Assembly (NCBI GenBank): GCA_902805475.1
Contig: CADCSX010000023.1
Span: forward strand, 3,782,001 to 3,846,000
Reading direction: 5' to 3'
Source: Entonaema liquescens
Lineage: Eukaryota > Ascomycota > Sordariomycetes > Xylariales > Xylariaceae
DNA: 64,000 bases
Below, one piece after another: positions 1-13,000 of the stretch. Numbering within the stretch: position 1 is the first letter of the stretch; every line of letters begins with the position of its first letter. Below the pieces are notes generated by a model. That model was not told the origin of the DNA. It was given only the letters and a program-made list of their open reading frames with translations, and ran no database searches. A program made the translations under genes and the position numbers.

Positions 1-3000
1 TAGTAACACCTCATCCAAAAATGACGCAATAGTAGGACATCTATTTTATATGTTAGCAGCCTGCAACATCGCATACCGCTAGTTAAACTTACAGATGTAG
101 TACGACGGTAGGTCTTCCGGATGCGAGGTTGTTAAGCCATTCTAGAGTATGAGTCTGTATTGCCTCGTCTAGAATCTGGAAATCGACTAACTCGATAGCC
201 GTGCTCAGTAGCAGATCCTTGTCCTTTACGCTGTCCAATTCACGCAGGCTGCGAGTTGGCCCCAAGTTAGCAACGTTTAATGCGTTAATACCCACCGACC
301 AGAGGCATTCCATCAAATCCTCAGGGGTAATCGCCCGGGCGTGGATGAGAGCAAGATATGGTGACGTGTAAAATTCGGTTGTAAAGGTCTTCGATGAATC
401 CTCGGAGCTGCCTGTTGTCATCTGAAGGAAAGTCGAAAGGACTCGGAGCGCTGTGGTTCTGGTGACGGGGTCTGTAAGTCCTCGCGCAAGACAGGCACAG
501 ACTGCGAAATGAAATGTGTCCGCCGTAAAATGTATTCCATACGCTTCATCCAGGGGTATCGCCGCTTCTTCCAACGACACTCGGCCCTGCAAGAGATATT
601 GTGCCATTTTGTTGTCCCTTAGCTCACTTGTTGTCCCAATGTTTGCCATAACGGCTTCTAGGAACAAGGCAGTGCAGTTGAACAGACTGGCAGGTACAAG
701 GCGGACGAGTGACATTGCCAACCAGAATAGTTGAGGTCCATATCGAGACGCTGCGGTGAGCTTAGCAATCATCTTGGATAATGATGTAACTATGGCAACG
801 AGCATATCGCTGCCATTGTCTTCACCAAAACGGCCGACACTGTTGCGGAGTGCTACGAGAACTTGGTAGAGCAGATCATCGTCGACCTCTTCGCGAGCCA
901 AGCATCCCATTACAGTGAATGCGCGGGGTTGAATTGCTGGGTTATTCTGAAAGGCAGTACTCGCTACCAGACTCATCCATCTTGACCGCCAAGCATTAGC
1001 CATATCGACGGACGGCGCTGCAACGGAGCACGTCTCAAATAGCAAAGTAGCGAGGTTCTCTGTAACTGAAAGTGTCGGCCCAACCTCATGAGACGTCGAG
1101 ATAGAGGCTCCATCCCTAGTCAAGACCAAGGGAACAGAGAGGCTATCATTTCTTGGCTCGGACAAGATTTCAAGGGTGCTGCGGAGCTTCGATAGTTTCG
1201 TATCTTCTAGTTGAAACGAAGTGCAAGCTGCATGAATCGAGTTAATTAGTAATCGGTGGACTAGCGCTCGAATATCGTGAGGGCCCGTGTTTGAGAGCAT
1301 AGTAACTACATGGAATATCTCAGGTAGATAGAGCTGCGATTGGACACCGCAGTCGAAGGAGAGGGAGAGACAAAACTGGAGTAGGATGCAAAGCTCATTC
1401 CATACGGAGTTGTCGGGGAGATATTTCGTGGGGCGAAGCGACGATCTGTTCAACGCCTTCCGCAGCCTTGATATTATCTTTCCTCGTAGCGTTATTGTAC
1501 CGATAGCTGTTACTATGGACGTTAAAGCTTGCGTCTGCTCATCGTAAAGCCCCACAGCCAGCGCTGCCTTGACGATTTCATCAAGGAATATGTCTAATAG
1601 GACTTCATCTTTGTAAATAGCCGGCCAAGCTGTATATTCTAAGATTAGGGCCAGTGAAGGCTCCATAACTGTCACATCTATTAACTTGCGGAAGATAGAA
1701 GCGACCTTTTCTTTGGCCTTTTCGCTATCGGTCTCATCCGGTAAGAGTGATGTACGCAGGCTTGGGATCCAAGGCGCCATGTAGGCTAGACTCAGAGGCT
1801 TCTGCTCATCGGAGAAGCTTTCCCATCCGACAAAGAATTCATTTAAGAAATCGCACGTTAGCTGAGGTTCCTCTTGTGCGAGGACTTTGCTGATATTCAC
1901 AATGAATTGAGTCGGGTCAAGGGGAACGGAGACGTCTACACAAAATGATTAGTGGAAACAACGATACAACTTCAAAAAGGGACTCGCCTTTGGTGCACAT
2001 GAACTTTGAAGCTGCCTTGAACTTGAAAGCTCGGCAAAGCGCACCGAGTAGATTGTATGATGCAATCCGAAGTGTCGCGTCAGAAGATGCAAGGTTTGTC
2101 AATGCAAGGTTCAGTAATGTCCCGGGAACATCTTGAGGTCGGATAAGACGTTCGAACGGCTTTATCGTCCTGGTATCTTTGCTTAGCATCGCTTTTGCTC
2201 TGCGAATCTCCTTTAAAACTTCGAGCTTCCTACTACTCTGGAAGTACATCACGATCTTGCCATTGTCCGCACGTAAGCCAAACGCAGAGTCGTCCTCGGT
2301 AGGAATAGAAGTAGGTGCCTCATCCAGATCCTTAAGGTGGAAGATGTCGTTCACAATTCCGTTTAGGCGAAAAGTTGGATGAACTTCCTGCTTCTTCACC
2401 GTGGTTACCTGGACAAACGAACCACCCACCCCAACGGTGACTTCAATTTTCCCCTTAGTCTTCGAAAGCCGGGTAACAGGCTGGAAAGTGTATCGAGAAT
2501 CTGTGGCTATGCTAATAGTTTCCTTCGGAAGATGAACTTGACTAAGATGGAAATGTGCCTGTAGATCTTGACGGCTGCCAAGTAGCAAATAATCTACGTT
2601 GGCTGGGTGTAAGACGCTTTGGTCATTCTTCGTTGCTATACGAAGTATACGTCGGAAGCATTTCCTGGTCCTGTTAGTACACAAATTATGCGATGGTGTC
2701 TAGGGTCTACATACCGGAAAGTGCTGTTCATATTATAAACATAAATCCTGGACAACTGTTCAGACAACTCGCTTGGACTAAGAAGCTCCAGCTTTTTGAA
2801 TAGATCGTCTGGAGGGTCATTTTGGCCATCATAACATGTCGCATCGATCAATAGCCCGAACGGCTTATGCCATAGCCGACTCGCAATCTATGATAGGTTA
2901 GACTAGGAAGAGTACAATATGGGAAATTTTGCTGGTTAAACATGAGCGTATTTGCAAGTAGGACGTACCTTCAGAAAGCAATACAAAAGGGTATCATAAT

Positions 3001-6000
3001 CTATGGAATCTTGATCGATATGGCGAAGAATTATACAAATGACAGAGAGTCCATCCTGTTAATCGTTAGCCTTAAGTGACCACTGAACGGGTTGTGGCGG
3101 TTGGAATATACGCACTCTACTCTCGCCACCATCATATATGGCGCGAGACGTTGCAAAGGAGTCTGTACCCCGGAAAGCGTTACGAAGCATGAAATGCTGG
3201 AACCTAGAGTAAGATAGTGGGGTGTTTGTAGATATTTGAGGCCGGTTCCAAGTGACCGCTAATGGAGGAGGTCCTAGATTTGTTATGAGAGCTCTCAATG
3301 GTTCGAGTACGGGTGATCGACCACGAACTAGCTCGTTGGGGGAGCGAACATGCTCTCGCCGTTCCTGGGACATAAGTCTTTGCCTGACATGATCCCAGTG
3401 GTCATATAAAAACCTGTGTAGAGCTACACAGGAGCCAAACTCAAAGGTTTCGCCCTCTGCTGGACGTGTATCAAGAACAGGCGGAGGTACCTAGACAACG
3501 GCGTTATTAGTATAAAAAGGGATAGGCGAAGTACTTCTTGGTTCTTACCGAGATTTCTCTGAGAAAAGTAGTAACCCGATAGATGTTCTCTGTCAAGAAA
3601 TCGTTCAGGGGGTACATATAGGGCTCCTTTGCTCCAAACAAAACGTTATTTGCTAGATTCTGTATGACCTTCGCGATTAGGAGCAAACCGCGTCGCATTT
3701 CCTTAGACGGTGGCGTAGATACTAAATTCTCTGCTTCGGGCGCGACAATGGCAGGGCAGAAGAATCTCAGAAATATGAAGGCCCCAACAGCTGTGTATTT
3801 AGCTTCCTGAAACCTCGGCATTACCGCTGAAGATATCTGTCTAAATGTTAACAGTTGCATCTTATATGCTTCAACGGGATTCGACCTACTATGCTACAAA
3901 TCTTCCTAAACGACGAGGGTATACTGGCAGAGGATGCGCAAATATCGTCAATGAAAACTTTAGCAACGATCCTTAGCTGCAGCGCATTCTTCTGAAGTTC
4001 TTCTTGGGACGAGATCCTTGTTGGGTCGAGCTCGAGATTCAAGTCCTTCGAAGTTAACATTAACCTCTCAACAACTTTTTGAATTGTAGCTTTGAGATAG
4101 TTTGCCCCTTTCCACCTTGCGTAGATGGAGAGCATCTTGGTAGCAACGCAATTTCGACGGAGTATCTCCGACTCATTCTCTGTTCACAAATTCAATTAGC
4201 CCAGCAGTATGAGATCGCAAGTAACAAACTTACCAGTATCTTCAATCTCCTGTTTAATCAATGCCTCCATTAGTTCAAAAGTCATCCCTCGCGAGTCAAA
4301 AATGTAGAGCATCGAGATAGTAAGCTCCTCAACTTCGCCGCTCGGACAGACTGTACTAATAGCAACAGCGAGGTTCATATCGTGGGTAAGCAGCTAGTTA
4401 ATCATAGTTAGTCTATAAGGACAGAGGAGATATTCTTCGAATATAGGTGCCTACCTCTAGTAGTTCATCATATTTCTCATTCACTGCCCTATCGGACAAG
4501 TTACTGAACTCTGTCCCTTGAACTAAAATATTGTAAAGAACTTTGATAAACGCAGTGCGAATTTCCACGTTCTCATTATAGCCAATACCAAGGGAGTACT
4601 TGAGGCCTACATCAATATTCGCGCTCAAGAGGTTTGAGAGGATGGTGATGGCGAGCTCTGATGTTGATCCAGCTTCATCGCGATGGGATGAACCCCCAGT
4701 AACATCTCCTCTGATACTGTCTGATGGCTCGTAGTTGAGTAACGAAAGAAACCGGTTGAAATAAGTGCGGAACATTTGTGATTTTAACTCGCTGATGCCT
4801 GCGTCGTTTTGCCCATCTCCTGGCTGAAGAGGCAGTCTGTAAGTGAGCTCTGCCAAAGAGCGGAGACAAGCTTTATCGAGATCTCTCTGGATTCGAGTCG
4901 CATTATCTTGATGAAGCTGCGTGTAGCTGCCGTCTGTGGGTGGCGAGCGAGGCCTGGCAATCCAACTAAAAATATACTCTAGGAGCTGATTTCGTTTTCG
5001 AACATCATCGCGGAGGTTTAGGTGCTCCTTTTTCCTGTTGACAGACTCGCACATCTGGCAAATCTTGATCTTGACTCGCAGACTAGCTACGTTATCGGCT
5101 ACACCATCTAAGAATTTTGCGAAGCTCAACCCAAGGGAGCCAAAATTGATTGATGACGCAGCTCCCAGCTCGGAGGGCGTCTGCAATCGCTCTATTAAGG
5201 CTTTCAATAAAGATGCTGCCTGCTCTGCGAATATGATCTCGACGTCCTGTCCCTTACCGGATGTTTCAAGGGCACCCGTGAAGAGCACCTCGAGTTCCGA
5301 TTCAAGTGCTCTGAATAAGGGCTGGTATAGATTCGGGGATATGTCGGTCGACAACACTTCTCGTGTGGTTTCTCTAACCCGTACGTTCGTACACGCAAGC
5401 AACTGAGTGCTAAGTTGGAGGTATCTGTTGAGAAGCGGCTCTTCGTGGTTCTCAGATGAAAGCCGATCAATCCACTTCAGACCACTGGCAGCAGGCTCTT
5501 CGAGAGCGTAGGCTTGCTCGGCTGTGCAAATACCACCTAGAGATGCGAGGAACCCAGATAGATTCCTCCACTCAGAGAAGTGTTTCTCATCAACACCTTC
5601 TGCGGAAGTCGTAGACACATCTTTCGAGAGATGAAGCCACTTATCAAACGCCTTCTCCCAGGCTTCTAGAATACCCACGCTCGGATACTGCATGCGCCTC
5701 AACAGAGCACGTGTTCGTTTTTGGAAAGCCATCATTCCTGTAAATCGGAATTCGGGAGAAGCAATCTCACCAAATATTTCACTATTTCGGAGTAACAGAT
5801 TCGCAGTCTTGCCTGCGTCCACGGTGGAATCTAAAATGCGACACTCTTCGTTAAAAAGCCCAATGCAAGATGTGACTAACTGGCTGGTTTCTATGTCCGC
5901 CGAACAGAGAGATGTCAGGAAGATAGTCTCGAGTTTGGTTGACGTCGCTATGCGTTCTGGAATATCCTCGGATACTACACAAAGCTCCTACAAGTCTATT

Positions 6001-8251
6001 AGTATAGGACACTGAGCAAGCACTCTGGTACTTCATCTTACCTTGATCGAATTTAAGAGAAGTAGCCGCGACTCAAGATATCCGTGAATAGACTTGAGCA
6101 ACGAGTCGTCTTCTTGTAATTCGAGTTTCTCGCACATTTCCATTAAGACAAGCGATCTAGTTCCGGCTATTAGTTATAACATACTCCTTGCGGCATAAGC
6201 ATTTGGACTTACGTTAGCTTCCAGAATTTGACCCCAAAACTATGTGAATCTATTCGCTTCGATTTGCGCAATGAAAAGAGAAACCCTTGCGGAGCAAGGA
6301 GTTTTTTAGCCAAGTTACTGGCAAGCGCCCTGACGGAGTCGTTTGCTGTGACAAGACAAGAGACAAATGCTTCGAAGATCCCTTCGTAAAATTCCTCCGC
6401 TTCTGCACTATCTGCTGGTGGAGTTTCAAACAGAGTCTCGGGCGAGGCATCTAGGAAGTTTAGTATATTGCATACTAGCATAGTCGTTGAAGAATTGGCT
6501 TCGGAAGGTTTGCGTTGTGAGTGACGATCCCCTATATATAAATCCGCAGAAAGGGCGGAAGTCGCCTGAAAAGTGTTAGCACATCTTCTTACTTATTTTC
6601 TTACATAGGCATATCTAACCTTCATTTGACTCTGTATGTATCCGGCAGCCTCAGTGAACAAGCGACGATAATCCTCGGCGTTGGGCTGCCGCGCAAAGTA
6701 CGAGCAGGCTTGGATAATCGCGATCTTGAAAGTAGTGGGCGCGGCGGGATGAAGGCACGATTGTGTCAACGACTCTACAGAACCCTCAAAGTTCAAATGG
6801 GTAAGGCTAATGAAGGCTGCCGTGGTCAAGTCCTGATCAAACAAAGATCCTTCCCCATTAGGATGGTACCGGCGGAAGACCGCGTCCCGGACTTCATCTT
6901 GAACATCCATGGCATAGCTTACAATTGCGTCTCCATCGTCGTCGAAATGACGTACAGCTCGGAGAAGGCTAACAAGGCAATACCCAGCCGCGTCGTTTTT
7001 ATTTCTAAGCGCTTTTCTCAGTCCTTCAAGAAATCCAACCTTCTTGGCCATGCCACCGGTTTTAGCTTCCCGTAAATTACTTGCCACTTCGAATACATCT
7101 GGGATCAGCATGAGCAGAGAAGTTTGAAAGGGGAACAATATTGACCGGCGTTTTCCACTGTCAGCTATTGTTTGTGTCATATCAAATAGTGTATCAGGTC
7201 CACCCTCTAGCTTCCTATGTTGGTGGTGCAATGTGACGAACTCCTTAGGATAGCGCTCGATCCATCCGGTGATTAGGAGCGGCGTGATAACGGCAATTGT
7301 ATTCTGGTAAGCTCGTCGAAAGTGGAGGAAACTGGAACATAATTCTTGGATCACCAGTCCAAGCTTCTGGCCATCAACCCACATATACGAGACTAAGCGT
7401 AGTATCACTAGTGAAGTCTTCTCTTCCTCAGCCATCGCCAGGGTCGGAACCACCTGAGCCGCACCCGTGGTCCGGATGCCGTGAATGACGGACCTCACAT
7501 ATTCGAAAGAGGCTGACCAACTGGACGCGGTCACAAACTCCACGATAATCTTGATATACGGTTCAATATCCTCCACATCGTCGCTCTTTACCACCTTAGT
7601 TTCTCGTGAATCGTCCGAGCCACTCGACGAGGTAGCTCGAATAGACGGGTCTCCAAATCGAGTATCGAAGATTTCTCGTGCAGATCTCTCGTCCAATATC
7701 GTCTTGGCCGGCAAACAATAGCCATCAGGAAATGGTTTAAGAAGGTGCTTAAAACGCTCGAATATCCTATTCACGAGGGCGGCATCCAATGATTCCGGGG
7801 CCTGAGCCCCAGATGCAGATAGACCAACTGTAGCATTGGAGCTAGCCTTGCTAAATGGTTCCCAACGGGCAGAACAACAATCGGCGGCAAGCGATAGGAT
7901 ATAGACTTCGGACAGGAGGATATGGGACGGATGGCTTGCGAGAGTCTTATAAGGACGACCGAGCTCCTCCAAAAGTGATATTAATGATTCGAGTACGGCA
8001 GTTATGGATGTGACGCTGATCTTTACGAGTGTGGCGCGCGTGATAACAGCGACGTCGTCGCGTTCGAGGTCTTGACCTGGAGTACCGGTACGATGCGGAA
8101 GCTGATCGCAGAGAAGTCCATTAGCAACACTACACTACACAGCGGCGACTGACCGGTTGGACTACGATGCTACATGGAAAGGAGGCTACTCAATTACCCT
8201 AGTTGTAAGTCTTTCGACTAAACATCCGACAAGGCCCGCATCACCGTTCAT
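1..8251 (-). CDS. IRA1: Neurofibromin/IRA-type Ras GTPase-activating protein (3' end outside window)
   Basis: A very large multi-exon protein that switches Ras off by stimulating GTP hydrolysis. Exons read on the minus strand: 8251-8198, 8101-6620, 6565-6213, 6156-6042, 5987-4455, 4393-4234, 4179-3890, 3836-3549, then several more. The last visible intron is 92-41 and the reading continues past base 1. The RasGAP domain spans roughly residues 1180-1425: IFDSRGM, then ILRRNCVATK (the RR pair holds the probable arginine finger), then FLRFFCPAIVAPE. After it comes a Sec14/PH-like segment (about 2880-2150) and a helical C-terminal region, the neurofibromin order. The start MNGDAGLVGCLVERLTTR is joined by a phase-0 intron to LPHRTGTPGQ, which fixes the 5' end. 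The intron at 1987-1936 has a GC donor. No frameshift was seen. Family assignment is firm; the symbol follows the yeast name. Confidence 0.93.
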
Positions 8252-8262
8252 CTTGTGCTCAT
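8248..8262 (-). promoter_or_regulatory. Five-codon upstream ORF overlapping the IRA1 start
   Basis: The sequence ATGAGCACAAGATGA lies just upstream. Its TGA stop overlaps the main ATG in an ATGA arrangement (main start at 8251-8249). If the transcript begins upstream, scanning ribosomes would meet this tiny reading frame first and could reinitiate. Whether it is in the mRNA is unknown. Confidence 0.4.
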
Positions 8263-9919
8263 ATACCGTCGGGTCGCGATTGAGGGTCTTCTCAACATTG
8301 TGACGTCGTCATGGAGCCCGGCTGGCAGCAAGGAAGAGGTATCGAGGAAGGCTATAGTTCGCTATAGTTCGTTTGCGAAACCGTGGATGGGACGTCTCAG
8401 GATTCGGCTGTACACCAGTTCGTCCTACCCTCCTCTTAAAATAGTAAAAGTTAGGTTCAATCGCTCAATTGCTTCTCCCCGATGTAGAGTATGTCGAGAC
8501 CTGTGGGCTTTTCTAGTGTAGATAAGTAATGAATGATAGGTTCGCAGCTCTTTTTTGTGTGGGTATTCTCTTCTGGAGAATCCTTCGAGGGCTTGAAGAC
8601 GGGGAATATCGTTCTAAGCTTAATACATATTATAATATTGGGACTCTTGGGATCGACATATACCAGATTCGGGGGCCGGGCCGAGTAGATAGGATCCGAG
8701 ATAAAGGACAACGAACAAAGGTCGGAATTATAGGTATATTTTCTATTCTTCTTGTCGATTGAGCATTTCCGACATATGCTCATATGCTATTAAAATTGTA
8801 TATCGTCGGAGCTAGCGTCGGAGGACAAGAAGCTACCGTAAGTAGGTAAGTTCTACGCAAGGCACAGAAACCCAGGCACGAGGCACGAGGCACAGGCACA
8901 AACAAGACAATGTGGTCTCAGTAGAAAATCAACCCCCCAGCCGAACTAGGGAAAGGGTATGAATAGGTAAGTTACTAGGTTAGGTTAGGAGGGGTGTGGG
9001 TTGAAAGAAATCAAGCAGGGTACCCAACTGTACATACCTGTCTGTGTAGCACTACATATATGCAAGCTGGATATGTGCAGGGTGGATTATGTAGCCGTAG
9101 TGTATGGGTAGTATTTTAATACTTGTTTATGGTGGAAGGTTAAAGGTTCAATCAATGGAGTACATAGGTACCTACCTACCTAGGTACCTATATATGTATG
9201 TATGTATGGTATGTACCTAATTACAGCACGTTTATGTTAGGTACTTCTTGTAGCAAAATACTACCTAGGTACCTAGAAGCTTTAATGTTAGGAGGTAACT
9301 ACCTCATATTAACAGAGAGGTAGAAGGAGAGGCCCAGGCACATCTACAACTTCCATGGGGAGAAAGTGTTAAGGACAGCCAAGGAACAAAAGTCAATTGA
9401 ACTTGCCAGTCTTCAACCCTCCTACCTTCGTTTGAGAAAACGTTCAAACGCTCAGATGCTAAAGAGCGTCTGAAGTGCGGTGGGGCGCAGGGTAGTAGCC
9501 TGTCTAGTGCCGGCCTAAGTGCCCACGAGGTCTAGCGTAATAGGTACAGAATAGGGAGCGGTGATGTATTTTAGCGGGGTAAGTCCCCCAGGTAAGCTTC
9601 TAATGGTCCAATACCTATTATTCCCGAATTCTTTACATAGTAACCCTTGTTAAAAAGTCACGCAAGCTTTCGTAATAGTGCTATTATGGTACGCCGTTCT
9701 TTAGGTGAGACGGGTTCAAATATTGTCATCCACATTGTACACCTTGTATATCTCTAACAAATCTCTACAACGGCCGATATTTCTTACGTGCGTCTCGCGT
9801 GCAAGAAGATCATCGTGAGAAATTTCAACTACGCCATTTTTGTTCTTTTTTGCAGTTACCCACCCCTCTTAGCATCCGCCACGGCCCGGCCCTTTTTGAA
9901 TTCGTGCTTCCCGCGCACC
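8252..9919. other. Intergenic region upstream of IRA1
   Basis: No gene seen. It should hold the IRA1 promoter. Around 9160-9290 it is rich in TAGGTACCTA-type palindromic words with short (TATG)n runs, a kind of sequence that recurs in other gaps of this window. The short open frames here resemble nothing I recognise. Confidence 0.6.
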
Positions 9920-9924
9920 CTTTA
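9920..9924. repeat. Left target-site duplication CTTTA
   Basis: CTTTA immediately precedes the TG of the left LTR and is repeated exactly at 17203-17207 after the right LTR. A 5-bp duplication is normal for LTR retrotransposon integrases. Confidence 0.9.
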
Positions 9925-10069
9925 TGTCATATGACATAGACCCACAGGATCCACATATAAACCCATATATCTTAGATATATTCCTACGTTTACTATTTTA
10001 GAAATTCCCTTATAGAACTTAATAAATACAATAACATAATCCAATTTATACTTATATTATATTATAATA
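9925..10069 (+). repeat. Left LTR (145 bp)
   Basis: It begins TGTCATATGACATAGA and ends TATTATAATA. It pairs base for base with 17058-17202 with close to thirty differences, all transitions. It is far less AT-rich than the interior. The final CA of the LTR has become TA here. Confidence 0.9.
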
Positions 10070-13000
10070 TTTAATAGTTTTATTATTTCGTTTTTTTAAT
10101 TATTTTTTAATTATAATATTATAAATTATAACGAATATTTTATTTTTTATTAAATTGAAAAATTTTTATTAAATTAAATTAAATTAAAGTTAATTATTAA
10201 TTTAATTAAATTATTATAAATTTTTTTTAATAAATAATAATTTTAATTTTTATTATTAAAGTTTATTTATTAACGAATTATTGTTTTTAATTTTTATTAA
10301 TAATTTTTATTAATAATTTATATTTATAATAAATTTTATTAATAATTATTAACTTAATAATTATTTATAATTTTATTATTAATTATCATTAATATTTATA
10401 AAAATATATAAGTAAATTTTATATTTTTTTCACTTTTCGGAAATAAATTACTTTTTTTTTATATTAATTAATAAATATAATTTTATTTTTATTTAATTTG
10501 TTTTTACCTTATTAAAAAAAAATTTAACGTTATAATATAAAAATGTTATTTATTTAATTTAATAAATAAAATTAAAAAAGCAATTTCGTTATTTTTTTAA
10601 ATATTAGAAAAAAAAATATAATACTTTTTAATTTTTATAATAATTTAATTAAAATAATTATAATTTTTTTACAATAATATTAATTTTTTTTAACAAATTT
10701 ATTATATTTTTTAAAATATTTTTTATATTTATTATTATAAAAAACTTACAACGTATTAAATTAATTTTTATGCCATTTCGACCTTATTATATTAATTTTT
10801 TAAAATTTATTTTTATTAATTTACAAATATATTACTATTTTAATAATAATTTAAAAATCCCATAACGACAAACTTTATTATTTTCGTTAAAACCATTAAA
10901 ACAACTTTTTAAATTAATTATTATATCTTTATTTTTTATACCGTTCATCGGACAATTTTTTAAAATAAAGTTTAAATATTTGTTATTAAATACCATTAAT
11001 ATTTTTATTATTATTAAATAACCCGTTATAGTTAAATAATTTATTATTATTAAATAATTATTTAAATAATTATTATTATTATTGTTATTTATTTTTTTTA
11101 AAACATTATTTTAATTATTTTCTTTATTAAAATCTATTAAAATTAATTAAATTATAATGAAAAATTAATTTTATATAATAAACCCGAATTTATAAAAAAA
11201 CTATGTTAATTTTAATGTTTTTATAATAATTATTAATATTATAAACATTATTACATAAACTTTTTATTAAATAATACCATAAAATTTTATAAATAATAAT
11301 AATTATAATATTATTAATAATAATGGTAATAGAAATAATAAAGGTAATAATGAAAAAATTTCTTTAAAAATAATTAAATATTTTAATTTTTTATAAACAA
11401 ATCCTTATTTTACCGGTGTTATATTTTTTAAAAAATATACCATTTATATTGATGTTTTTATATTTATTTATTAATTAAAAAAACTTATATAATCGTAAAA
11501 AAAAATTAAAATTAAAATTGTATAAATATTATATTTATAATATATTATTTAATAATGATTAATAATTAAATTAATAAAAATAAAATAAGATATTTTAATT
11601 ATAAATAATATAAATTATATTTACGAAAAACTTATTATTAGATTTCGTAAATATTTTAACATTATTTATTAAGATTTAAAAAATCAATTATTTATATTAT
11701 TAAATATAAAAAATGGAAAATTGTTACACTTTTTTATTAATAATATTATTTACGATGTAAAAACCTATAATTATTTATTTAAAAATTAGTTTAAATATGT
11801 TTTTAAATTATTTAATTATTATATTTAACGATAATTAATTAAATTTATTGTAAATATTACTTTTAAATAATTTTTTTAAAAAGTTAATGAATGTAAATTA
11901 ATTTTTTTATAAAAAATAAAGTTTATATATAAATATAATAATAATAGTGATAATAACTATGGTAAATAAAATAATTTTTTTTATAATAATTATAATTAAT
12001 TAAAAAATTAAATTAATAATTTTATAAATAATTAAATGTAAAATTATTAAAAATATTTTAAATTATATTAAAAAAAAAATAATTAATTTTAATATTTATA
12101 ATTTTTTAATTAAGATATTAAGTTAAATGTTAAAAATTTAAATAAGAATGGGAATAATAAGAATTATAATTGTTAGTATTTTTAGTAATTTTATTAAAAA
12201 CCGAATGTATATATAAGTAATATAAAAAAAAATATTAATGATTTCGATATTTATATTAATAAAAAAAATTATAATAATAAAAAGATTATGTTTTATAAAA
12301 AGATCTTTAATAATTTCGGTTTATTTTTTATTAATAATAATATTAAAAATATAATATATTTTAACATAATAATTTAAATATTTAAATAAATTAATTGTAA
12401 ATTTTGTAATAAAATATTTATTAATCGTAATAAATTATTTTATTATATTTAATAATATTATTTTAACGATAATAAATTATTACTTAAACTTATATCGTTT
12501 TTATCAAAACCGTTAATTAAGATTCTAATATAATATAATGTATTGTAATTATTAATAATATTGTTATTAATATATATATAAAAATTAATAAATATTATAA
12601 TTATAATAAATTTTATTTTATTTAAATTATATTATATTAACAATATATTAATATTATAAAATTTTTAACATTTTTTATTAATTAATGATCATTAATTATT
12701 ATTATTTAATATTTATTATTTATTATTATTTATTAATTATTAATATAATAACCAACTTTAAATAATAATTAATATTAATTCTAAAACATTATTTAAACTT
12801 TTATAATTAATATTAAAAATTAAAATCTTTATTATCGATTTATTAATTAATTTATTCTTTAATATTGGAATTAATTTTATTTACAAAATAAAGATATATT
12901 TTAAATTTTTTATTATAATTTTTTCCGAATTTAAATATTAAAAAAATATTTATATTAATATTAATTATATATAAACTATTATTAATAAAATATAAATTTA

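Noticed and set aside
3838..3898. Splice joining KI(T) to ACAGATATC in IRA1
   Set aside because: It breaks the reading frame; the donor at 3889 and acceptor at 3837 give the conserved KICSI-ISSAV junction.
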